The notes below the pieces were generated by a model. That model was not told where the DNA came from, searched no databases, and saw only the letters and a program-made list of their open reading frames with translations. Of a stretch of 64,000 nt of DNA, positions 16,677 through 28,900 are shown piece after piece. Numbering within the stretch: the first letter of the stretch is position 1; the number at the start of each line of letters is the position of its first letter. The position numbers were made by a program, and so were the translations under genes. The stretch lies in assembly GCF_000721495.1 (NCBI RefSeq), contig NZ_JOHY01000049.1, positions 20,350 through 84,349 on the forward strand, read 5' to 3'. Source of the DNA: Streptomyces sp. NRRL F-5123 (GTDB lineage: Bacteria; Actinomycetota; Actinomycetes; Streptomycetales; Streptomycetaceae).

Positions 16677-17525
16677 TCAGCTCTCCTTGCCGTACAGGTG
16701 CAGGCAGATCGGTGCGCAGACGGCGGTGATGACGGCGCTCGCGACGAGCGTCCAGGCGACCGCGCCGCCGGTGCCCGAGCCGCCGTTCATCAGGTCGCGG
16801 GCGGCGGTGGCGACATGGCTGAGCGGGTTGACCTTGACGAAGGCCTGGAGCCAGCCGGGCATGGTGCTGGGCTTGACGAAGACGTTGCTGGCGAAGGACA
16901 GCGGCATCAGCACGGCGTTGGCGATGCTGATGACGACGGCCGGGTCGCGCAGCGCGAGGGCGAGCGCTGCCCACACCAGGGACAGCGCGAGGCCGAAGAC
17001 GATGACCAGGGCGACGGCGCCGAGGACGCCGAGGAAGCCGTTGTCGGGGCGGTAGCCCATGGCGACGCCCAGCACGATGACGATGACGGACGCGAAGACG
17101 TACCGCGCCCCGTCGCTGAGCAGGCCGCCGAGCACGAACGCGCCGCGCCAGATGGGCAGCCCGCGGAAGCGGTCGAACGCGCCGCTGCGGACGTCCTGGG
17201 CGAGCCGGCCGCCGCCGTACATCGTGACGATGGCGATGCTCATGCTGAGCACGCCGGGCAGCAGGACCTTGAGGTATTCGGACGTGGAGCCGCTGATCGC
17301 GCCGCCGAAGAGGTAGGTGAAGAGCACCGTGAACAGGATCGGGATGGCGGTGGAGTCCACGAGCTGCTTGGGGTCGTGCTTGAGCTTGAGCATGGCGCGG
17401 CTGCCGAAGGCGGCGGAGGCCGCGACGGGGCCGGCCCGGTGGCGGGTGCGGCCGGCGGCGAGCAGGGCGTCGACGGGGTCGGCCGCCGCTGCGGCGGGGC
17501 GCGCGGGGGCGGTGGGGCTGCTCAT
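16677..17525 (-). CDS. ABC-2 type transporter permease (DrrB-like)
   Basis: This 282-residue membrane protein has about six hydrophobic segments after a ~50-residue Ala/Pro-rich cytoplasmic N-terminus; [28 protein letters not shown] and the C-terminal [15 protein letters not shown] are examples. Its [13 protein letters not shown] near the C-terminus is typical of DrrB-type ABC-2 permeases of drug-export systems. ATG at 17525 overlaps the ATPase stop by 4 nt (ATGA). With the ATPase it should form an exporter, probably for self-protection or secretion of the product. It ends 7 nt before a strong hairpin terminator. Confidence 0.92.
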   Translation of the reverse strand: MSSPTAPARPAAAAADPVDALLAAGRTRHRAGPVAASAAFGSRAMLKLKHDPKQLVDSTAIPILFTVLFTYLFGGAISGSTSEYLKVLLPGVLSMSIAIVTMYGGGRLAQDVRSGAFDRFRGLPIWRGAFVLGGLLSDGARYVFASVIVIVLGVAMGYRPDNGFLGVLGAVALVIVFGLALSLVWAALALALRDPAVVISIANAVLMPLSFASNVFVKPSTMPGWLQAFVKVNPLSHVATAARDLMNGGSGTGGAVAWTLVASAVITAVCAPICLHLYGKES

Positions 17526-18547
17526 GCGGTCTGGTCCTCGTGGTCGGGGGTGGCCGGGGCCGTCCGGTGGCCGGTGAGGGCGAGGAAGGCCTCGTCGAGG
17601 CTGGGCTGGCCGAGCGAGAGGTCGGCGACGCCCACGCCGGCGTCGGCGAGCCGGGTCATGGTGCGGCCGACGAGCCGGCTCACGTCCTTGTCGCCCTTGC
17701 CGCCCTGCGCGGTGGCGAGCATCACGGACAGCGCGAAGGGGTCGGCGTCCAGCTCCACCGTCCCTTCGAGGGACTCGCCGAGGATCTGCCGGGCCCGGTC
17801 GCGCTGGGCCTCGTCGAGCAGCCGCAGGTGCAGGGTGCCGGAGCCGACGCGGGACTTGAGCTGGGAGCTGGTGCCCTCGGCGACGATCCGGCCGTTGTCG
17901 ATGACCGCGATCTGCTCGGCGAGCTGGTCGGCCTCGTCCAGGTACTGCGTGGTGAGCAGCACGGTGGTGCCGGCCGCCGCGACCCGGCGGACCAGCTCCC
18001 ACACCTGGTTGCGGCTGCGCGGGTCGAGCCCGGTCGTCGGCTCGTCCAGGAACAGCAGGTCGGGCGTGACGACGAGGCTGGCCGCGATGTCCAGCCGGCG
18101 GCGCATACCGCCGGAGTAGCCGCTCACCGGGCGGCCCGCCGCGTCGGTCAGGTCGAAGGCGGCCAGCAGCGCGTCGGCCCGGTCCCGGCAGGCGGGGCGG
18201 GGCAGGCCCTGGAGGCGGCCGAGGAAGATCAGGTTCTCGTATCCCGTCAAATCCTCGTCGAGCGAGGCGTACTGGCCGGTGAGCGACACCCGGGCGCGGA
18301 TCGCGTCGGCCTCGGTCAGCACGTCGTGGCCGAGCACCTTGGCGGTGCCGCCGGTCGGTTTGATCAGCGTGGCAAGGATCCGGATGGTGGTGGTCTTGCC
18401 CGCACCGTTCGGGCCCAGGAACCCGAACACCTGGCCGCGCGGGATCGTCAGGTCGATCCCGTCCAGCGCCCGCTTCTCCCCGTAGGCCTTGGCCATGCCG
18501 CGTGCCTCGACCGCCGGTTGATCCTCGTCCACGCGATTCTTTGACAT
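17522..18547 (-). CDS. ABC transporter ATPase (DrrA-like)
   Basis: This 341-residue cytoplasmic ATP-binding subunit has Walker [10 protein letters not shown] near residue 47, the signature [12 protein letters not shown] near 145, Walker B LLFLDEP and an H-loop-like TTQYLDEAD where the usual histidine is Gln, as in DrrA. A C-terminal extension of ~100 residues ([16 protein letters not shown]) matches the DrrA family. It is first in a two-gene operon with its permease and divergent from a TetR gene, the usual arrangement in which the repressor controls the exporter. Confidence 0.95.
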   Translation of the reverse strand: MSKNRVDEDQPAVEARGMAKAYGEKRALDGIDLTIPRGQVFGFLGPNGAGKTTTIRILATLIKPTGGTAKVLGHDVLTEADAIRARVSLTGQYASLDEDLTGYENLIFLGRLQGLPRPACRDRADALLAAFDLTDAAGRPVSGYSGGMRRRLDIAASLVVTPDLLFLDEPTTGLDPRSRNQVWELVRRVAAAGTTVLLTTQYLDEADQLAEQIAVIDNGRIVAEGTSSQLKSRVGSGTLHLRLLDEAQRDRARQILGESLEGTVELDADPFALSVMLATAQGGKGDKDVSRLVGRTMTRLADAGVGVADLSLGQPSLDEAFLALTGHRTAPATPDHEDQTA

Positions 18548-18557
18548 GCCGTAAGAG

Positions 18558-18582
18558 TTGACTATCTCTCACAGCTTGTCAA
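18558..18582. promoter_or_regulatory. Dyad in the exporter/TetR divergent gap
   Basis: TTGAC (18558-18562) and GTCAA (18578-18582) form an inverted pair with a 15-nt centre in the 64-bp gap between the ATPase and TetR starts. Each arm can serve as a -35 element for one direction (TTGACA leftward, TTGACT rightward), but good -10 hexamers are not obvious. It is a candidate operator for the TetR protein. Confidence 0.35.
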
Positions 18583-18611
18583 GGTTATGGCGGAACGCAT
18601 ACCGTCGGGGA

Positions 18612-19208
18612 ATGGTCGACTCGCAGGAAACCGCCCCGCCGCCGCGCCGACGCCGCGCCGACGCGCAGCGCAGCATCGACGCCATCCTCAACGCGAGCCG
18701 GGTCGTGCTCGGCGAGCGCCCGGACGCGAGCATGGACGACGTCGCCTCCGCGGCGGGCGTCACACGGCAGACGGTCTACGCGCATTTCCCCTCGCGGGAC
18801 GCGCTGGTCGCCGCCCTCATCGAGGCGGCCGCCGCCGAGTACCTCGGCGCGCTCGACGCCGCCGGGCTCGACAGCACCCCGCCCCCGCAGGCGCTCGCGC
18901 AGTTCCTGGACGCGGGCTGGCGCTTCCTGCGCCGCCACCCGATGCTGCTCAACCCGACCGCGCCGCGCACGCCGGAGCCCAACCACAACGCGCTGTCCGA
19001 CGTGGTGCCGCCGCGGCTCGAACGGCTCGTCACCCGCGGCATGGAGGGCGGCGACTTCGACGTGTCGCTGCCCGCGGCCTGGCTCGCCGCCGCGATCATC
19101 GGCCTCCAGCACGCCGCCGCCGCGGAGGTCGCCGCCGGCCGCCTGCTCGCGGACGACGCGGAGGCGCTGTGCCTGCGGAGCGCACTGCGGTTGTGCGGGA
19201 GCAGGTAG
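18612..19208 (+). CDS. TetR-family transcriptional regulator
   Basis: This is a 198-residue regulator. The N-terminal helix-turn-helix reads DDVASAAGVTRQTVYAHFPSR around residues 40-60, followed by a helical ligand-binding domain that is unlike its neighbours and hard to assign. ATG at 18612 is preferred over an in-frame start at 18558, because the latter would sit in the dyad and adds an atypical extension. It is divergent from the ABC exporter and probably represses it, with release by the exported compound; that is inferred from context. A pair of hairpins separates it from the convergent PKS. Confidence 0.9.
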   Translation: MVDSQETAPPPRRRRADAQRSIDAILNASRVVLGERPDASMDDVASAAGVTRQTVYAHFPSRDALVAALIEAAAAEYLGALDAAGLDSTPPPQALAQFLDAGWRFLRRHPMLLNPTAPRTPEPNHNALSDVVPPRLERLVTRGMEGGDFDVSLPAAWLAAAIIGLQHAAAAEVAAGRLLADDAEALCLRSALRLCGSR

Positions 19209-19236
19209 ACCGCCCGGGCCGTGTACGGCACATCCC

Positions 19237-19305
19237 GTCCGCCCGGCGGGCGGACGACGCCATGTGTCGGGCACCGCCCGGCGGAGGGACTCCTCCGCCG
19301 GGCGG
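19237..19305. terminator. Two adjacent hairpins between convergent TetR and PKS genes
   Basis: The first hairpin has 9-bp arms at 19237-19245 and 19249-19257. The second has perfect 14-bp arms at 19274-19287 and 19292-19305 with loop GACT. Together they fill most of the 109-bp gap and should stop transcription from both sides. Confidence 0.8.
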
Positions 19306-19317
19306 CCCGCTCCCGCG

Positions 19318-22300
19318 TCAGTCCCGCGCCCCCGGGAGGTCCTCCTCCGTCAGGCCGCCGTCGAGCAGGGCGAACAGCTCCTCGTCGGTGGCCGTGTCCA
19401 GGGCCAGCTCCGTACCGTCCCCCTCGTCGCCGGGGGCGGTGGCCGCGCCCTGCGGCGCGATGTCGTCCCAGCGGCTCAGCAGCGCCCGCAGCCGCCGGGT
19501 GATCCTGCCGTGCAGCTCCTCGCCCGGCGCGGACCGCAGCAGGGACCGCTCCAGGCTCTCGATCTCGTCGAGTACCGGCTCGGGCGCGGGCCCGGCCTGC
19601 GCGCCCTCGTCCGGGGTGAGCTTCGTCCGCAGGTGGCGGGCCAGCTCGGCCGGGGTCGGGTGGTCGAAGACCAGCGTCGCCGGGAAGGTGCAACCGGTCG
19701 CCGCGGCGAGCCGGTTGCGCAGGTCCACCGCGGTGAGCGAGTCGAACCCGGCGTCCCGGAAGGCGCTGTCGGGGTCCATGGACTCCGCGTCGCCGCCGCC
19801 CAGCGCGACGACCGCGTGCGAGCGGACGAGCTGGAGCAGGAAGGCGTGCCGCTCGGCCTCGTTGAGCGGCGCGAGCTGCCGCGCGACGCCCGTGCCGGGG
19901 TCGGCCGCCGCGGCCTGCGGCTGCACCGGCGTGCTGACCAGCCCGCGCCACAGGGCCGGGAGGGCGCCCTCGCGGGCGAGGGCGCGCAGCCTGCCGGTGC
20001 GGATGCCGGTCGCGAGCAGCAGCGGCTCCGCCGAGCCGCGGGCCGCGTCGAACAGGCCGAGCGCCAGCGGGGTGGGCAGGGCGGTGTAGTAGCCGGACAT
20101 CCGGGTCCGGCTGGAGGTGGTGATGGTGGCCGTCAGGGCGCTGGTCTGCGCCCACAGGCCCCAGGCGATCGACGTCGCCGGCAGGCCCAGCGACCGCCGG
20201 TGGTGGGCGAGCGCGTCCAGGACGGTGTTCGCCGCCGCGTAGTTGCCCTGAGCGGGGGCGCCGGTGAGACCCGCGCCGGAGGAGAAGAGGACGAAGTCGG
20301 CGAGGTCGGCGCCCGCGGTCAGCTCGTGCAGATGCAGCGCCGCGTCGGCCTTGGGCCGCAGGACGGCGTCGATCCGCTCCGGGGTGAGCGAGCCCAGGAT
20401 GCCGTCGTCGAGGACACCCGCGGTGTGCACCACCGACGTCAGCGGGTGCGCGGGCGGTACGGCGGCCAGCGCCCGCGCCAGGTCCGCACGGTCGCCGACG
20501 TCGCAGGCCACGATGTCGGCGGCGGCGCCGAGTCCGGCGAGGGCGGTGCGCAGCTCCTCCGCGCCGGGTGCCGCGGGCCCGCTGCGGCTCAGCAGCAGGA
20601 AGTGCCGGGCGCCACGGGCGGCGAGGTGGCGGGCGACGAGGCCGCCGAGGGTGCCCGTGCCGCCGGTGACCAGCACCGTGCCGTCGGGGTCCGGCTGCCG
20701 CGGCACCGTCAGCACGTTCTTGCCGACGTGCCGGGCCTGGCTCATGTGGCGGAAGGCCCCGACCGCCTGCCGCACGTCCCACGTCGTCAGCGGGGCCAGG
20801 TGCAGCGCACCCGCCCGGAAGAGGTCCATGACCTCGGCGAGCATCGCGCCGATGCGGTCCACTCCCGCGTCGTCCAGCACGAACGCCCGGTAGCCGACGC
20901 CGGGATGGGCGGCGGCGACCTCGGCGGCGTCCCGGACGTCGGTCCTGCCCATCTCGACGAAGCGCCCGCCGGACCGCAGCAGCCGCAGCGAGGCGTCGAC
21001 GAACTCGCCGGCCAGCGAGTCGAGGACGACGTCGATGCCGCGCTCCCCCGCCTCGGCGGCGAAGCGCTGCTCGAAGTCCAGGGTGCGGCTGGACGCGATG
21101 TGCGCGTCGTCCAGCCCCGCGGCCCTCAGCACCGGCCACTTGGCCGGGCTCGCGGTCGCGAACACCCGGGCGCCGCGGTGCCGCGCGAGCTGCACGGCGG
21201 CCATGCCGACGCCGCCGGCCGCCGCGTGCACCAGCACCGACTCGCCGGCTTCCAGCCCGGCCAGGTCGGACAGCGCGTAGTGCGCGGTCACGAAGGCCAC
21301 CGGCACGGAGGCGGCCTGCTCGAAGGACCAGTCCGCGGGGATCGGCGCGAGCAGCCGCTCGTCGGTCACCGCGACCGGCCCGAACGCGTGCGTGAGCAGC
21401 CCGAGGACGCGGTCGCCGGGCGCCAGCCCGGTGACGTCGCTGCCGACGGCGGTCACGGTGCCCGCCCCCTCGCCGCCGAGGTCGGCCTCGTCCGGGATGA
21501 GCCCGAGCGCCACCACGACGTCGTGGAAGTTGAGCCCCGCCGCACGCACCGCGACCCGCACCTCGCGCGGGCCCAGCGGCCCGTCCTGCGGGGCGCACTC
21601 GGCGAGGGTGAGCCCCTCCAGCGTGCGGGTGCCGGTGCACTCCAGCCGCCACCCGGCCGCCCCGGCGGGCGGTACCAGGCCCTCCCCCGACGCGGCCCGG
21701 GCAAGCCGCGGGACCAGCAGGGCCCCGGCGCGGACGGCGAGTTGCGGCTCGCCGGCCGCGGTGACAGCGGCCCACAGCTCCCCCGGCGCGGGCTGCTCCG
21801 TGTCGTCGTCGACCAGGACGAAGGCCTCGGGGTGCTCGGTCTGCGCCGACCGCACCAGCCCCCACACGGCGGCCGCCGCGAGGTCCGCGACCCCCGCCCC
21901 GGCTTCCGCGGCGACCGCCCCCCGCGTCCTGACCACCAGCCGCGCACCGCCGAGGACGTCGTCGGACGCCTTGTCCTGGAGGACGCTCAGCGTGGCGGCG
22001 GTGACCTCCCGGACCCGGTCGGCGATGTCCGCGCTGCGGAATCCGCCGTCGGCGGGCGCGGCCCCGGCCCCCGCCGGGCTGCGGTCCCCGGCCGCCTCCC
22101 CGGCTTCGGGCAGCGTGTCGCCACCCGCACGGGCTTCCGGCACGCACCACACCACCGTGGCCGGGACGGGGGTCCCCGCGGCCACCGCCGCGCGGAGCGC
22201 GTCGAGGTCGGGGTAGGGGGTGGCGTCCTGGCCGGACTCCGTCAGCCGGCTGGTGACTGCCGCGGCCCCGCCGTCCGTGCCGAGCACGGCCCAGCGCTGC

Positions 22301-25300
22301 GGGGCGCCCGCCGCGGGGACGGGAACCGGGGTCCAGTCGACGCGGAAGAGGGCGTCGCGCAGCGACGAGGTGTCGGCCGCGCGCAACTGCTCGGCGGTCA
22401 CCGCCCGTACGACCAGCTCCCCCACCGAGACGACGGGGCGCCCGTCCAGGTCGGCGGCGGACAGCGCGACGCGCTCCGGGCCCAGCCGGCGCACCCGGAC
22501 ACGAAGGTCGGTCAGGCCCGGGGCGGCGAGGGCGACCTCGCCGAAGAGGAAGGGGAGCCACAGCCGCGCGGGCCCGTCCTCCTCCGCCATGAGGATGCCC
22601 GCCGCCTGCATCGCGGCGTCCAGCAGCGCGGGGTGGACGCCGTAGCGCCCGGCCTCGCCGCGCTGGGCGGCGCCGAGGCCGACCTCGGCGAAGACCTCGT
22701 CGCCGCGCCGCCAGGCCCGCCGGATGCCGCGGAAGGCCTCCCCGTAGGCGTAGCCGCGCTCGGCGTAGCCCTCGTACAGCCCCTCCGTGGGCAGCACCTC
22801 GGCCCCGGCGGGCGGCCAGACGGCGAGGTCGGCGGCTTCGGCGGCGAGCGGCGGGCCGCTCAGCTCCCCCGCGGCGTGGGACGTCCACTCGCCGTCGAGG
22901 GAGGAGTCCTCGGGCCGCGAGTAGACGGTCACCCGGCGGCTGCCCGCGGCGTCGGCGGCCGCGGCGACGACCTGGACCTGCACCGCGCCCTCCGGCGGGA
23001 TCGCCATCGGGGCCTCCAGCGTCAGCTCGGTGACGCCGGAGCAGCCGGTCTCGGCCGCGGCGCGCAGCGCGAGTTCGACGAAGGCCGTGCCGGGCAGCAG
23101 CACCTGGTCCTCGACGGCGTGGTCGGCGAGCCAGCCGTGGGTCTGCGGCGACAGCCGCCCGGAGAGCACGACGGCGCCGTTGTCGGCGGCGTCGATCGCG
23201 GCGCCGAGCATCGGGTGCTCGCCCGCGCGCAGCCCGGCCTTGCCGAGCGCGTCGCCGGAGGGCTGCTCCTGGTCCAGCCAGTAGCGCTGCCGCTGGAAGG
23301 CGTACGGCGGCAGGTCGACGCAGGCGCCGCCGGGCCGGCCGAGCAGCCGCTCCCAAGCGACGGGCACCCCGCCGGTGTGGGCCTGCGCGACCGAGCCGAG
23401 GAAGTCGTCCGGGCCGCCGCGGTCGCGGTGCAGGGTGCCGAGGACGAGTGCGGCGGCGTCCGCGGCCGCGATCGTCTCCTCCAGACCCATCGTCAGCACC
23501 GGGTGCGGGCTGGCCTCCACGAACAGCTCGTACCCGCGCTCGGTCAGGGTGCGGGTGACCTCGTCGAAGCGCACCGGCCGGCGCAGGTTGCGGTACCAGT
23601 AGTCCGCGTCGAGCCCGGTGGTGTCGAGCTGGCCGCCGGTCACCGCGGAGTAGAAGGGGATCCGGGAGGGCACGGGCGTGACGCCCGCGAGCTGCACGAG
23701 CAGTTCGTCGCGGATGCGCTCGACGTGCGGCGAGTGGGAGGCGTAGTCGACGGGCAGGCGCCGCACCCGTACGTCCGAGTCCCGGTAGGTGTCGACGAGT
23801 TCGGCGATCGCGTCGGTGTCGCCGGAGACGACCACGGAGCCGGGCCCGTTGACGACACCGACCGCGAGCCGGCCCGCCCATCGGGCGAGCGCCGCCTCGG
23901 CGTCGTCGCGTCCCATGCCGAGCGAGGCCATCGCGCCCTGCCCGGACAGCGCCACGATGGCGCGGCTGCGCAGCGCCACGATCCGGGCCGCGTCCTCCAG
24001 CGACAGCCCGCCCGCGACGCACGCGGCGGCGATCTCGCCCTGCGAGTGCCCGACGACGGCCGCGGGCGCGATCCCGGCGTGCTCCCACAGCGCGGCCAGC
24101 GACACCATGACGGCGAACAGGACCGGCTGGACGACGTCCACCCGCTCCAGGTCCGGGGCGCCTGGCGCGCCGCGCAGCACGTCGCGCACCGACCAGCCGG
24201 TGAAGGGGGCGAGCGCGGCCTCGCACGCGGCGAGCCGGTCCCGGAAGACCGGCTCGGCGTCGAGCAGCCCGAGCGCCATGCCCGCCCACTGCGAGCCCTG
24301 GCCGGGGAAGACGAACACCGCCTCGGCGGAGCGGCTGCGGGCCGCGCCCTGCACCACGCCGGGCGCGGGCCGCCCCTCGGCCAGCGCGTGCAGCCCGGCG
24401 AGCAGGGCCTCCCGGTCGGGGCCCAGCACCACGGCCCGGTGGCTGAGCGCGGCTCGCCGGACCAGCGCGGCGGCGGTGTCGCGCGCGTCCAGCTCCGGGT
24501 GCGCCGCGGCGAAGCCGGCGAGCTGCGCGGCCTGCCCGCGCAGCCCGCGCTCCCCGCGGCCGGAAAGGACCCACGCGACGACGCCCGGTCCCCCGGACGC
24601 GGGACCGGTGTCCGCGGTACGGGCAGGGGTGGCGGCACCGGCGTCGGCGTCGGCGTCGGCAGAACGGGCAGGCCCGGACCCGGCGGCCCTCCCCGGGGCC
24701 GTGGCAGCGGCAGGCGCCTCCGCCGCCGGGGCCTGTTCGAGGACGAGGTGGGCGTTGGTGCCGCTCACGCCGAAGGAGGAGACTCCCGCGCGGCGCGGGT
24801 GGCCGGCGTCCGGCCAGGGCTGCGCCTTGACGGCCAGTTCGACGTCGCCCGCCTCCCAGTCGACGTGCCGGCTCGGCTCGTCGACGTGCAGCGTCGCGGG
24901 CAGCATGCCGTGCCGCATCGCGAGCACCATCTTCATCACGCCCGCCGCGCCCGCGGTCGCCTGCGTGTGGCCGATGTTGGACTTCACCGACCCCAGCAGC
25001 AGTGGCTTGCCGTCCGGCCGGTCCTGCCCGTACGTCGCGAGCAGCGCCTGCGCCTCGATCGGGTCGCCCAGCGTGGTGCCGGTGCCGTGCGCCTCGACGA
25101 CGTCCACGTCCCGCAGCGTCAGGCCCAGGCCGAGGCCCTCGGCGAAGCCGAAGCCGTCCGCGGCCTCGGCGAAGGCCTTGCACCGCCCGTCCGCGGACAG
25201 CGCGCGCTGCCGGCTGAACTCGACGATGACGCGCGGGCTCGACATGACGGTCACACCGCCCGCGACGGCGAGCGTGCACTCGCCCGACCGCAGCGCCTGG

Positions 25301-25932
25301 CAGGCCATGTGCAGCGTCACCAGCGACGACGAGCACGCCGTGTCGACCGTCACCGCGGGCCCTTCGAGGCCGAAGACGTAGCTCACCCGGCCGGACAGGA
25401 TGCTCGGGGTCGTGCCCGCGACGGCGTAGCCCTCCATGCCGTGCGGGTAGTCCGAGGGCCCGGCGCCGACGAAGACGCCGGTACGGCTGCCGCGCAGGCT
25501 CTGCGGATCGATCCCGGCGGCCTCGAACAGCTCCCAGGTGCCCTCCAGCAGCAGCCGCTGCCGCGGGTCCATGGCGAGCGCCTCGCGTGGCGAGATCCCG
25601 AAGAACTCCGCGTCGAAGCCCGCCACCCCGGTCAGGAAGCCGCCCTCGCGGACGTAACTGGTGCCGAGGTGGTCGGGGTCGGGGTCGTACAGCCCGCCCA
25701 GGTCCCAGCCGCGGTCGGCGGGGAAGCCGGTGACGGCGTCGCGGCCGTCGGCCAGCAGCCGCCACAGCTCGTCGGGCGAGGTGACGCCGCCGGGCAGCCG
25801 GCAGGACATCGCGACGATCGCTATGGGCTCGCGGAGCGTCGCCTCCAGCTCGTCGTTGCGCGCCCGCAGCCGCCGGGTCTCCTTGACCGATTCGCGCAGC
25901 GCCTTGGTGATCTCTTCGATGGATGCACTCAT
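19318..25932 (-). CDS. PKS module KS-AT-DH-ER-KR-ACP; KS lacks ~53 residues as written
   Basis: This is a 2204-residue protein. A docking coiled coil (1-34) precedes a KS with Cys200 (DTACSS), His282 (AHGTGT) and His322 (NIGH). Cys to first His is only 82 residues, against ~135 in the intact KSs of this window: the segment that normally carries NQDG is missing after GLGLG near 25125. The AT (GHSQGE, YASHS) is methylmalonyl type. The DH has [13 protein letters not shown], the [17 protein letters not shown], the [13 protein letters not shown] (B-type) and GNYAAAN. The ACP has GFDSL, followed by a C-terminal docking region ([11 protein letters not shown]). It is predicted to add a fully reduced methyl-branched C2 unit if the KS is really intact in the genome. 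There is no TE. It starts 7 nt after the previous PKS stop. Confidence 0.9.
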   Translation of the reverse strand: MSASIEEITKALRESVKETRRLRARNDELEATLREPIAIVAMSCRLPGGVTSPDELWRLLADGRDAVTGFPADRGWDLGGLYDPDPDHLGTSYVREGGFLTGVAGFDAEFFGISPREALAMDPRQRLLLEGTWELFEAAGIDPQSLRGSRTGVFVGAGPSDYPHGMEGYAVAGTTPSILSGRVSYVFGLEGPAVTVDTACSSSLVTLHMACQALRSGECTLAVAGGVTVMSSPRVIVEFSRQRALSADGRCKAFAEAADGFGFAEGLGLGLTLRDVDVVEAHGTGTTLGDPIEAQALLATYGQDRPDGKPLLLGSVKSNIGHTQATAGAAGVMKMVLAMRHGMLPATLHVDEPSRHVDWEAGDVELAVKAQPWPDAGHPRRAGVSSFGVSGTNAHLVLEQAPAAEAPAAATAPGRAAGSGPARSADADADAGAATPARTADTGPASGGPGVVAWVLSGRGERGLRGQAAQLAGFAAAHPELDARDTAAALVRRAALSHRAVVLGPDREALLAGLHALAEGRPAPGVVQGAARSRSAEAVFVFPGQGSQWAGMALGLLDAEPVFRDRLAACEAALAPFTGWSVRDVLRGAPGAPDLERVDVVQPVLFAVMVSLAALWEHAGIAPAAVVGHSQGEIAAACVAGGLSLEDAARIVALRSRAIVALSGQGAMASLGMGRDDAEAALARWAGRLAVGVVNGPGSVVVSGDTDAIAELVDTYRDSDVRVRRLPVDYASHSPHVERIRDELLVQLAGVTPVPSRIPFYSAVTGGQLDTTGLDADYWYRNLRRPVRFDEVTRTLTERGYELFVEASPHPVLTMGLEETIAAADAAALVLGTLHRDRGGPDDFLGSVAQAHTGGVPVAWERLLGRPGGACVDLPPYAFQRQRYWLDQEQPSGDALGKAGLRAGEHPMLGAAIDAADNGAVVLSGRLSPQTHGWLADHAVEDQVLLPGTAFVELALRAAAETGCSGVTELTLEAPMAIPPEGAVQVQVVAAAADAAGSRRVTVYSRPEDSSLDGEWTSHAAGELSGPPLAAEAADLAVWPPAGAEVLPTEGLYEGYAERGYAYGEAFRGIRRAWRRGDEVFAEVGLGAAQRGEAGRYGVHPALLDAAMQAAGILMAEEDGPARLWLPFLFGEVALAAPGLTDLRVRVRRLGPERVALSAADLDGRPVVSVGELVVRAVTAEQLRAADTSSLRDALFRVDWTPVPVPAAGAPQRWAVLGTDGGAAAVTSRLTESGQDATPYPDLDALRAAVAAGTPVPATVVWCVPEARAGGDTLPEAGEAAGDRSPAGAGAAPADGGFRSADIADRVREVTAATLSVLQDKASDDVLGGARLVVRTRGAVAAEAGAGVADLAAAAVWGLVRSAQTEHPEAFVLVDDDTEQPAPGELWAAVTAAGEPQLAVRAGALLVPRLARAASGEGLVPPAGAAGWRLECTGTRTLEGLTLAECAPQDGPLGPREVRVAVRAAGLNFHDVVVALGLIPDEADLGGEGAGTVTAVGSDVTGLAPGDRVLGLLTHAFGPVAVTDERLLAPIPADWSFEQAASVPVAFVTAHYALSDLAGLEAGESVLVHAAAGGVGMAAVQLARHRGARVFATASPAKWPVLRAAGLDDAHIASSRTLDFEQRFAAEAGERGIDVVLDSLAGEFVDASLRLLRSGGRFVEMGRTDVRDAAEVAAAHPGVGYRAFVLDDAGVDRIGAMLAEVMDLFRAGALHLAPLTTWDVRQAVGAFRHMSQARHVGKNVLTVPRQPDPDGTVLVTGGTGTLGGLVARHLAARGARHFLLLSRSGPAAPGAEELRTALAGLGAAADIVACDVGDRADLARALAAVPPAHPLTSVVHTAGVLDDGILGSLTPERIDAVLRPKADAALHLHELTAGADLADFVLFSSGAGLTGAPAQGNYAAANTVLDALAHHRRSLGLPATSIAWGLWAQTSALTATITTSSRTRMSGYYTALPTPLALGLFDAARGSAEPLLLATGIRTGRLRALAREGALPALWRGLVSTPVQPQAAAADPGTGVARQLAPLNEAERHAFLLQLVRSHAVVALGGGDAESMDPDSAFRDAGFDSLTAVDLRNRLAAATGCTFPATLVFDHPTPAELARHLRTKLTPDEGAQAGPAPEPVLDEIESLERSLLRSAPGEELHGRITRRLRALLSRWDDIAPQGAATAPGDEGDGTELALDTATDEELFALLDGGLTEEDLPGARD

Positions 25933-25939
25933 CGGGACC

Positions 25940-28900
25940 TCACTCTCCGGAGTTCACGGCGCGGATCAGCTCGTCCACGTCCATGTCGTCGACCAGACCG
26001 TCGACCAGGTCGACGTCCGCCGCCGCCGCTTCCGCGGGATCGGCGGGATCGTCCGCCGGGGTCTCGTCCGCGGGGGCGAGCATGTCGTTCAGCCGGCGGG
26101 CGAGGTCGGTGGGCGTCGGGCAGTCGAAGATGACGGTCGCGGGCAGCCGCAGGCCGGTCGCGCCGGCGAGCCGGTTGCGCAGCTCGACGGCGGTGAGCGA
26201 GTCGAAGCCCATCTCGACGAAGCCGCGGTCGACGTCCAGCGCGGACGCCGAGCCGTGGCCAAGGACCGCGGCGGACTGCTTCCTGACCAGCACCACGAGC
26301 GCCTGCCGCCGCTCGCCCGCCGTCATCCCGGCGAACTGCTCGGCCCCGCCCGGCGCGGCGGCCGCACCCGAGGCGGCGGTGCGCTCGGGCCTGGTGCGGC
26401 GCGGCGCCAGCAGCCGCATCACCGGCGGCAGCGTGCCCGCGGCGTCCTGTGCGCGCAGCGCCTCGCGGTCGATGTGCGCGGTCACCACCAGGGCCTCGGC
26501 GGCGCGGGCGCCCTGGTCGAAGAGGGCGAGGCCCTCGGCGGCGGACATGGCCTGCGCGCCGGAGCGCGAGAGCCGGTCGCGGTCCTGTGCGCTCATCTGG
26601 CCGGTGAGCGCGCTGTCGTTGGCCCACAGGCCCCAGGCGAGCGAGCTGCCGGCCTGGCCGCGCGAGCGGCGGACGGCGGCGAGGGTGTCCAGGAAGACGT
26701 TCGCCGCGCCGTAGTTGGCCTGGCCGGGGTTGCCGAGCAGACCGGCGGCGGAGGAGTACATGACGAACATGCCGAGGTCGAGATTTTCGGTCAGCTCGTC
26801 GAGGTGGACGGCGGCGTCGACCTTGGGCCGCAGCACGGGGGCCAGCCGCTCGGGGGTGAGCGAGCCGAGCACCGTGTCGTCCAGCACGCCCGCGGTGTGC
26901 ACCACGGCGGTGAGCGGGTGCCCGGCGGGCAGGCCGCCGAGCAGCGCGGCGAGCGCGTCGCGGTCGGCGATGTCGCACGCCGCCACCCGCGCCTCGGCGC
27001 CCAGCTCGGCCAGCTCCGCGACCAGTTCGGCCGCTCCCGGGGCGTTCGGGCCCTGCCGGCTCGCAAGGACGAGGTGGCGCATGCCCCACGGCCCGGCGAG
27101 GTGCTTGGCGACCAGGGCGCCGAGCGTTCCGGTGCCGCCGGTGACCAGGACGGTGCCCTCGGGGTCGGGCGAGTGCGGGACGGTCAGGACGAGCTTGCCG
27201 ACGTGCTTGGCCTGCGCCATGTGGCGGAAGGCGGCGGGCGCGTCGCGTACGTCCCAGGTGCGGACGGGCAGCGGCGCGAGTGCGCCCTCCCGCAGCAGCC
27301 CGACGACCTCGGCGAGCGTGTCCCGCACGACCTGCGGGCTCATGTCCGGCACCAGGTCGACCGGCGTGTAGAGCACGCCGGGGAAGTCCGCGGCGACCTG
27401 CGCGGGGTCGCGCCGGTCGGTCTTGCCCAGCTCGACGAAGTGCCCGCCGTTCGGCAGCACCCGCAGGCCCGCGCCGACGAGGTCGCCCGTCAGCGAGTTG
27501 AGCACGGTGTCCACGCCCGCGCCGCCGGTGGCGGCGAGGATCCGGTCGGCGAAGTCGGCGTCCCGGGAGGACGCGATGTGCGTGTCGTCCAGGCCCATGA
27601 GCCGCAGCGTGTCGTGCTTGCCGGGGCTCGCGGTGGCGAAGACCTCGGCGCCCAGGTGGCGGGCGATCCGGACGGCCGCGGTGCCGACGCCGCCGGCCGC
27701 CGCGTGGATCAGGACGCGCTGCCCGGCGCGCAGGCCCGCCACCGCGGTGAGCGCGAAGTAGGCGGTGAGGTACGCGGACGGGACCGCGGCCGCCTGCTCG
27801 AAGGTCCAGCCCGCGGGCATCGGCACGACCCAGCGGTGGTCGGTGACCGCTTCGGTGGCGAAGGCCCGCGGCATCAGGCCGAGGACCCGGTCGCCGGGCT
27901 TCAGGCCGGTCACCCCGGAGCCGACCGCGGCGACCGTGCCCGCGCCCTCACCGCCGATGAACAGGCCCTCGTCCGGCGGCAGTCCGAGCGCGACGAGCAG
28001 GTCGTGGAAGGCGATCCCGGCGGCGCGGACCCGGATGCGCACCTGGTCGGGCGCGAGGGCCTCCCCGGTGTCCGGGCAGGGCACGGCGGTGATGGCGTCC
28101 AGGACGCCTGCCGGGTCGGGTTCGAGCCGCCAGCGCCCGCCGAGCGGCGGGGTCAGCCGGCCCTGCGGGGTGCCGGTCGCCGCGAGCCGCGGGATCAGCA
28201 GCGCGCCGCCGCGGATCGCGAGCTGCGGCTCGTCCCCGGCGAGGGCGTGCACGAGGGCGGTGGCCCACTCCTCCTCGTCGAGGTCGACGAGCACGATCCG
28301 CCCGGGGTTCTCCGCCTGCGCCGAGCGGACCAGGCCCCACACCGGTGAGGCCGCCAGGTCGTAGACGTCGTCGCCCTCGCCCGCCGGGAGGGCCCGGCGG
28401 GTGACGACGACGAGCCGGGTGTCGGCCGTCCGCTCGCTGTCCAGCCAGGCCTGGAGGTCGCCCAGCACGGAGGCGGTGAGGTCGAGCACCGCGCCGGGCA
28501 GCGCGGCCCCGGGCTCCTTGGCGCAGCACAGCAGCGCGACACGGGGGGCCGCCGCGCCGCGGTCGAGGGCGCCCAGCAGGGCGGCCAGGTCCGGGTGGGC
28601 GGTGAGGTCCACCCCGGCGCCCGGCAGCGCGCCGGACAGGCCGAAGACGTCCTCGCCGGCGAGTGCCCAGTCGCCCGCGGCGCTCGCCCTGGGCGCCGGG
28701 AGCGGCACCCAGTCGAGCCGGTGGAGCGAGCGGCCCGCGGGGCTCGCGGCCGTCGACAGCGCCTCGGCCGACACCGGCCGGGTGACGAGGCGTTCGACGG
28801 CGAGGACGGGCTCGCCGGTCTCGTCGGCGGCGGTCAGCGCGACCGCACCCGTACCGGCCGGGGCGATGCGCACGCGCAGGGTGCGGGCGCCGGACGCGAA

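Noticed and set aside
16677..19208. TetR protein as the regulator of the heptamer promoters
   Set aside because: TetR proteins bind dyads, whereas the heptamers are direct repeats; the gap in front of the TetR and exporter genes has a dyad and no heptamer.
19318..19600. Terminal thioesterase domain on the last fully reducing PKS
   Set aside because: After the ACP there is only a ~115-residue docking-type tail with no GxSxG and no hydrolase fold.
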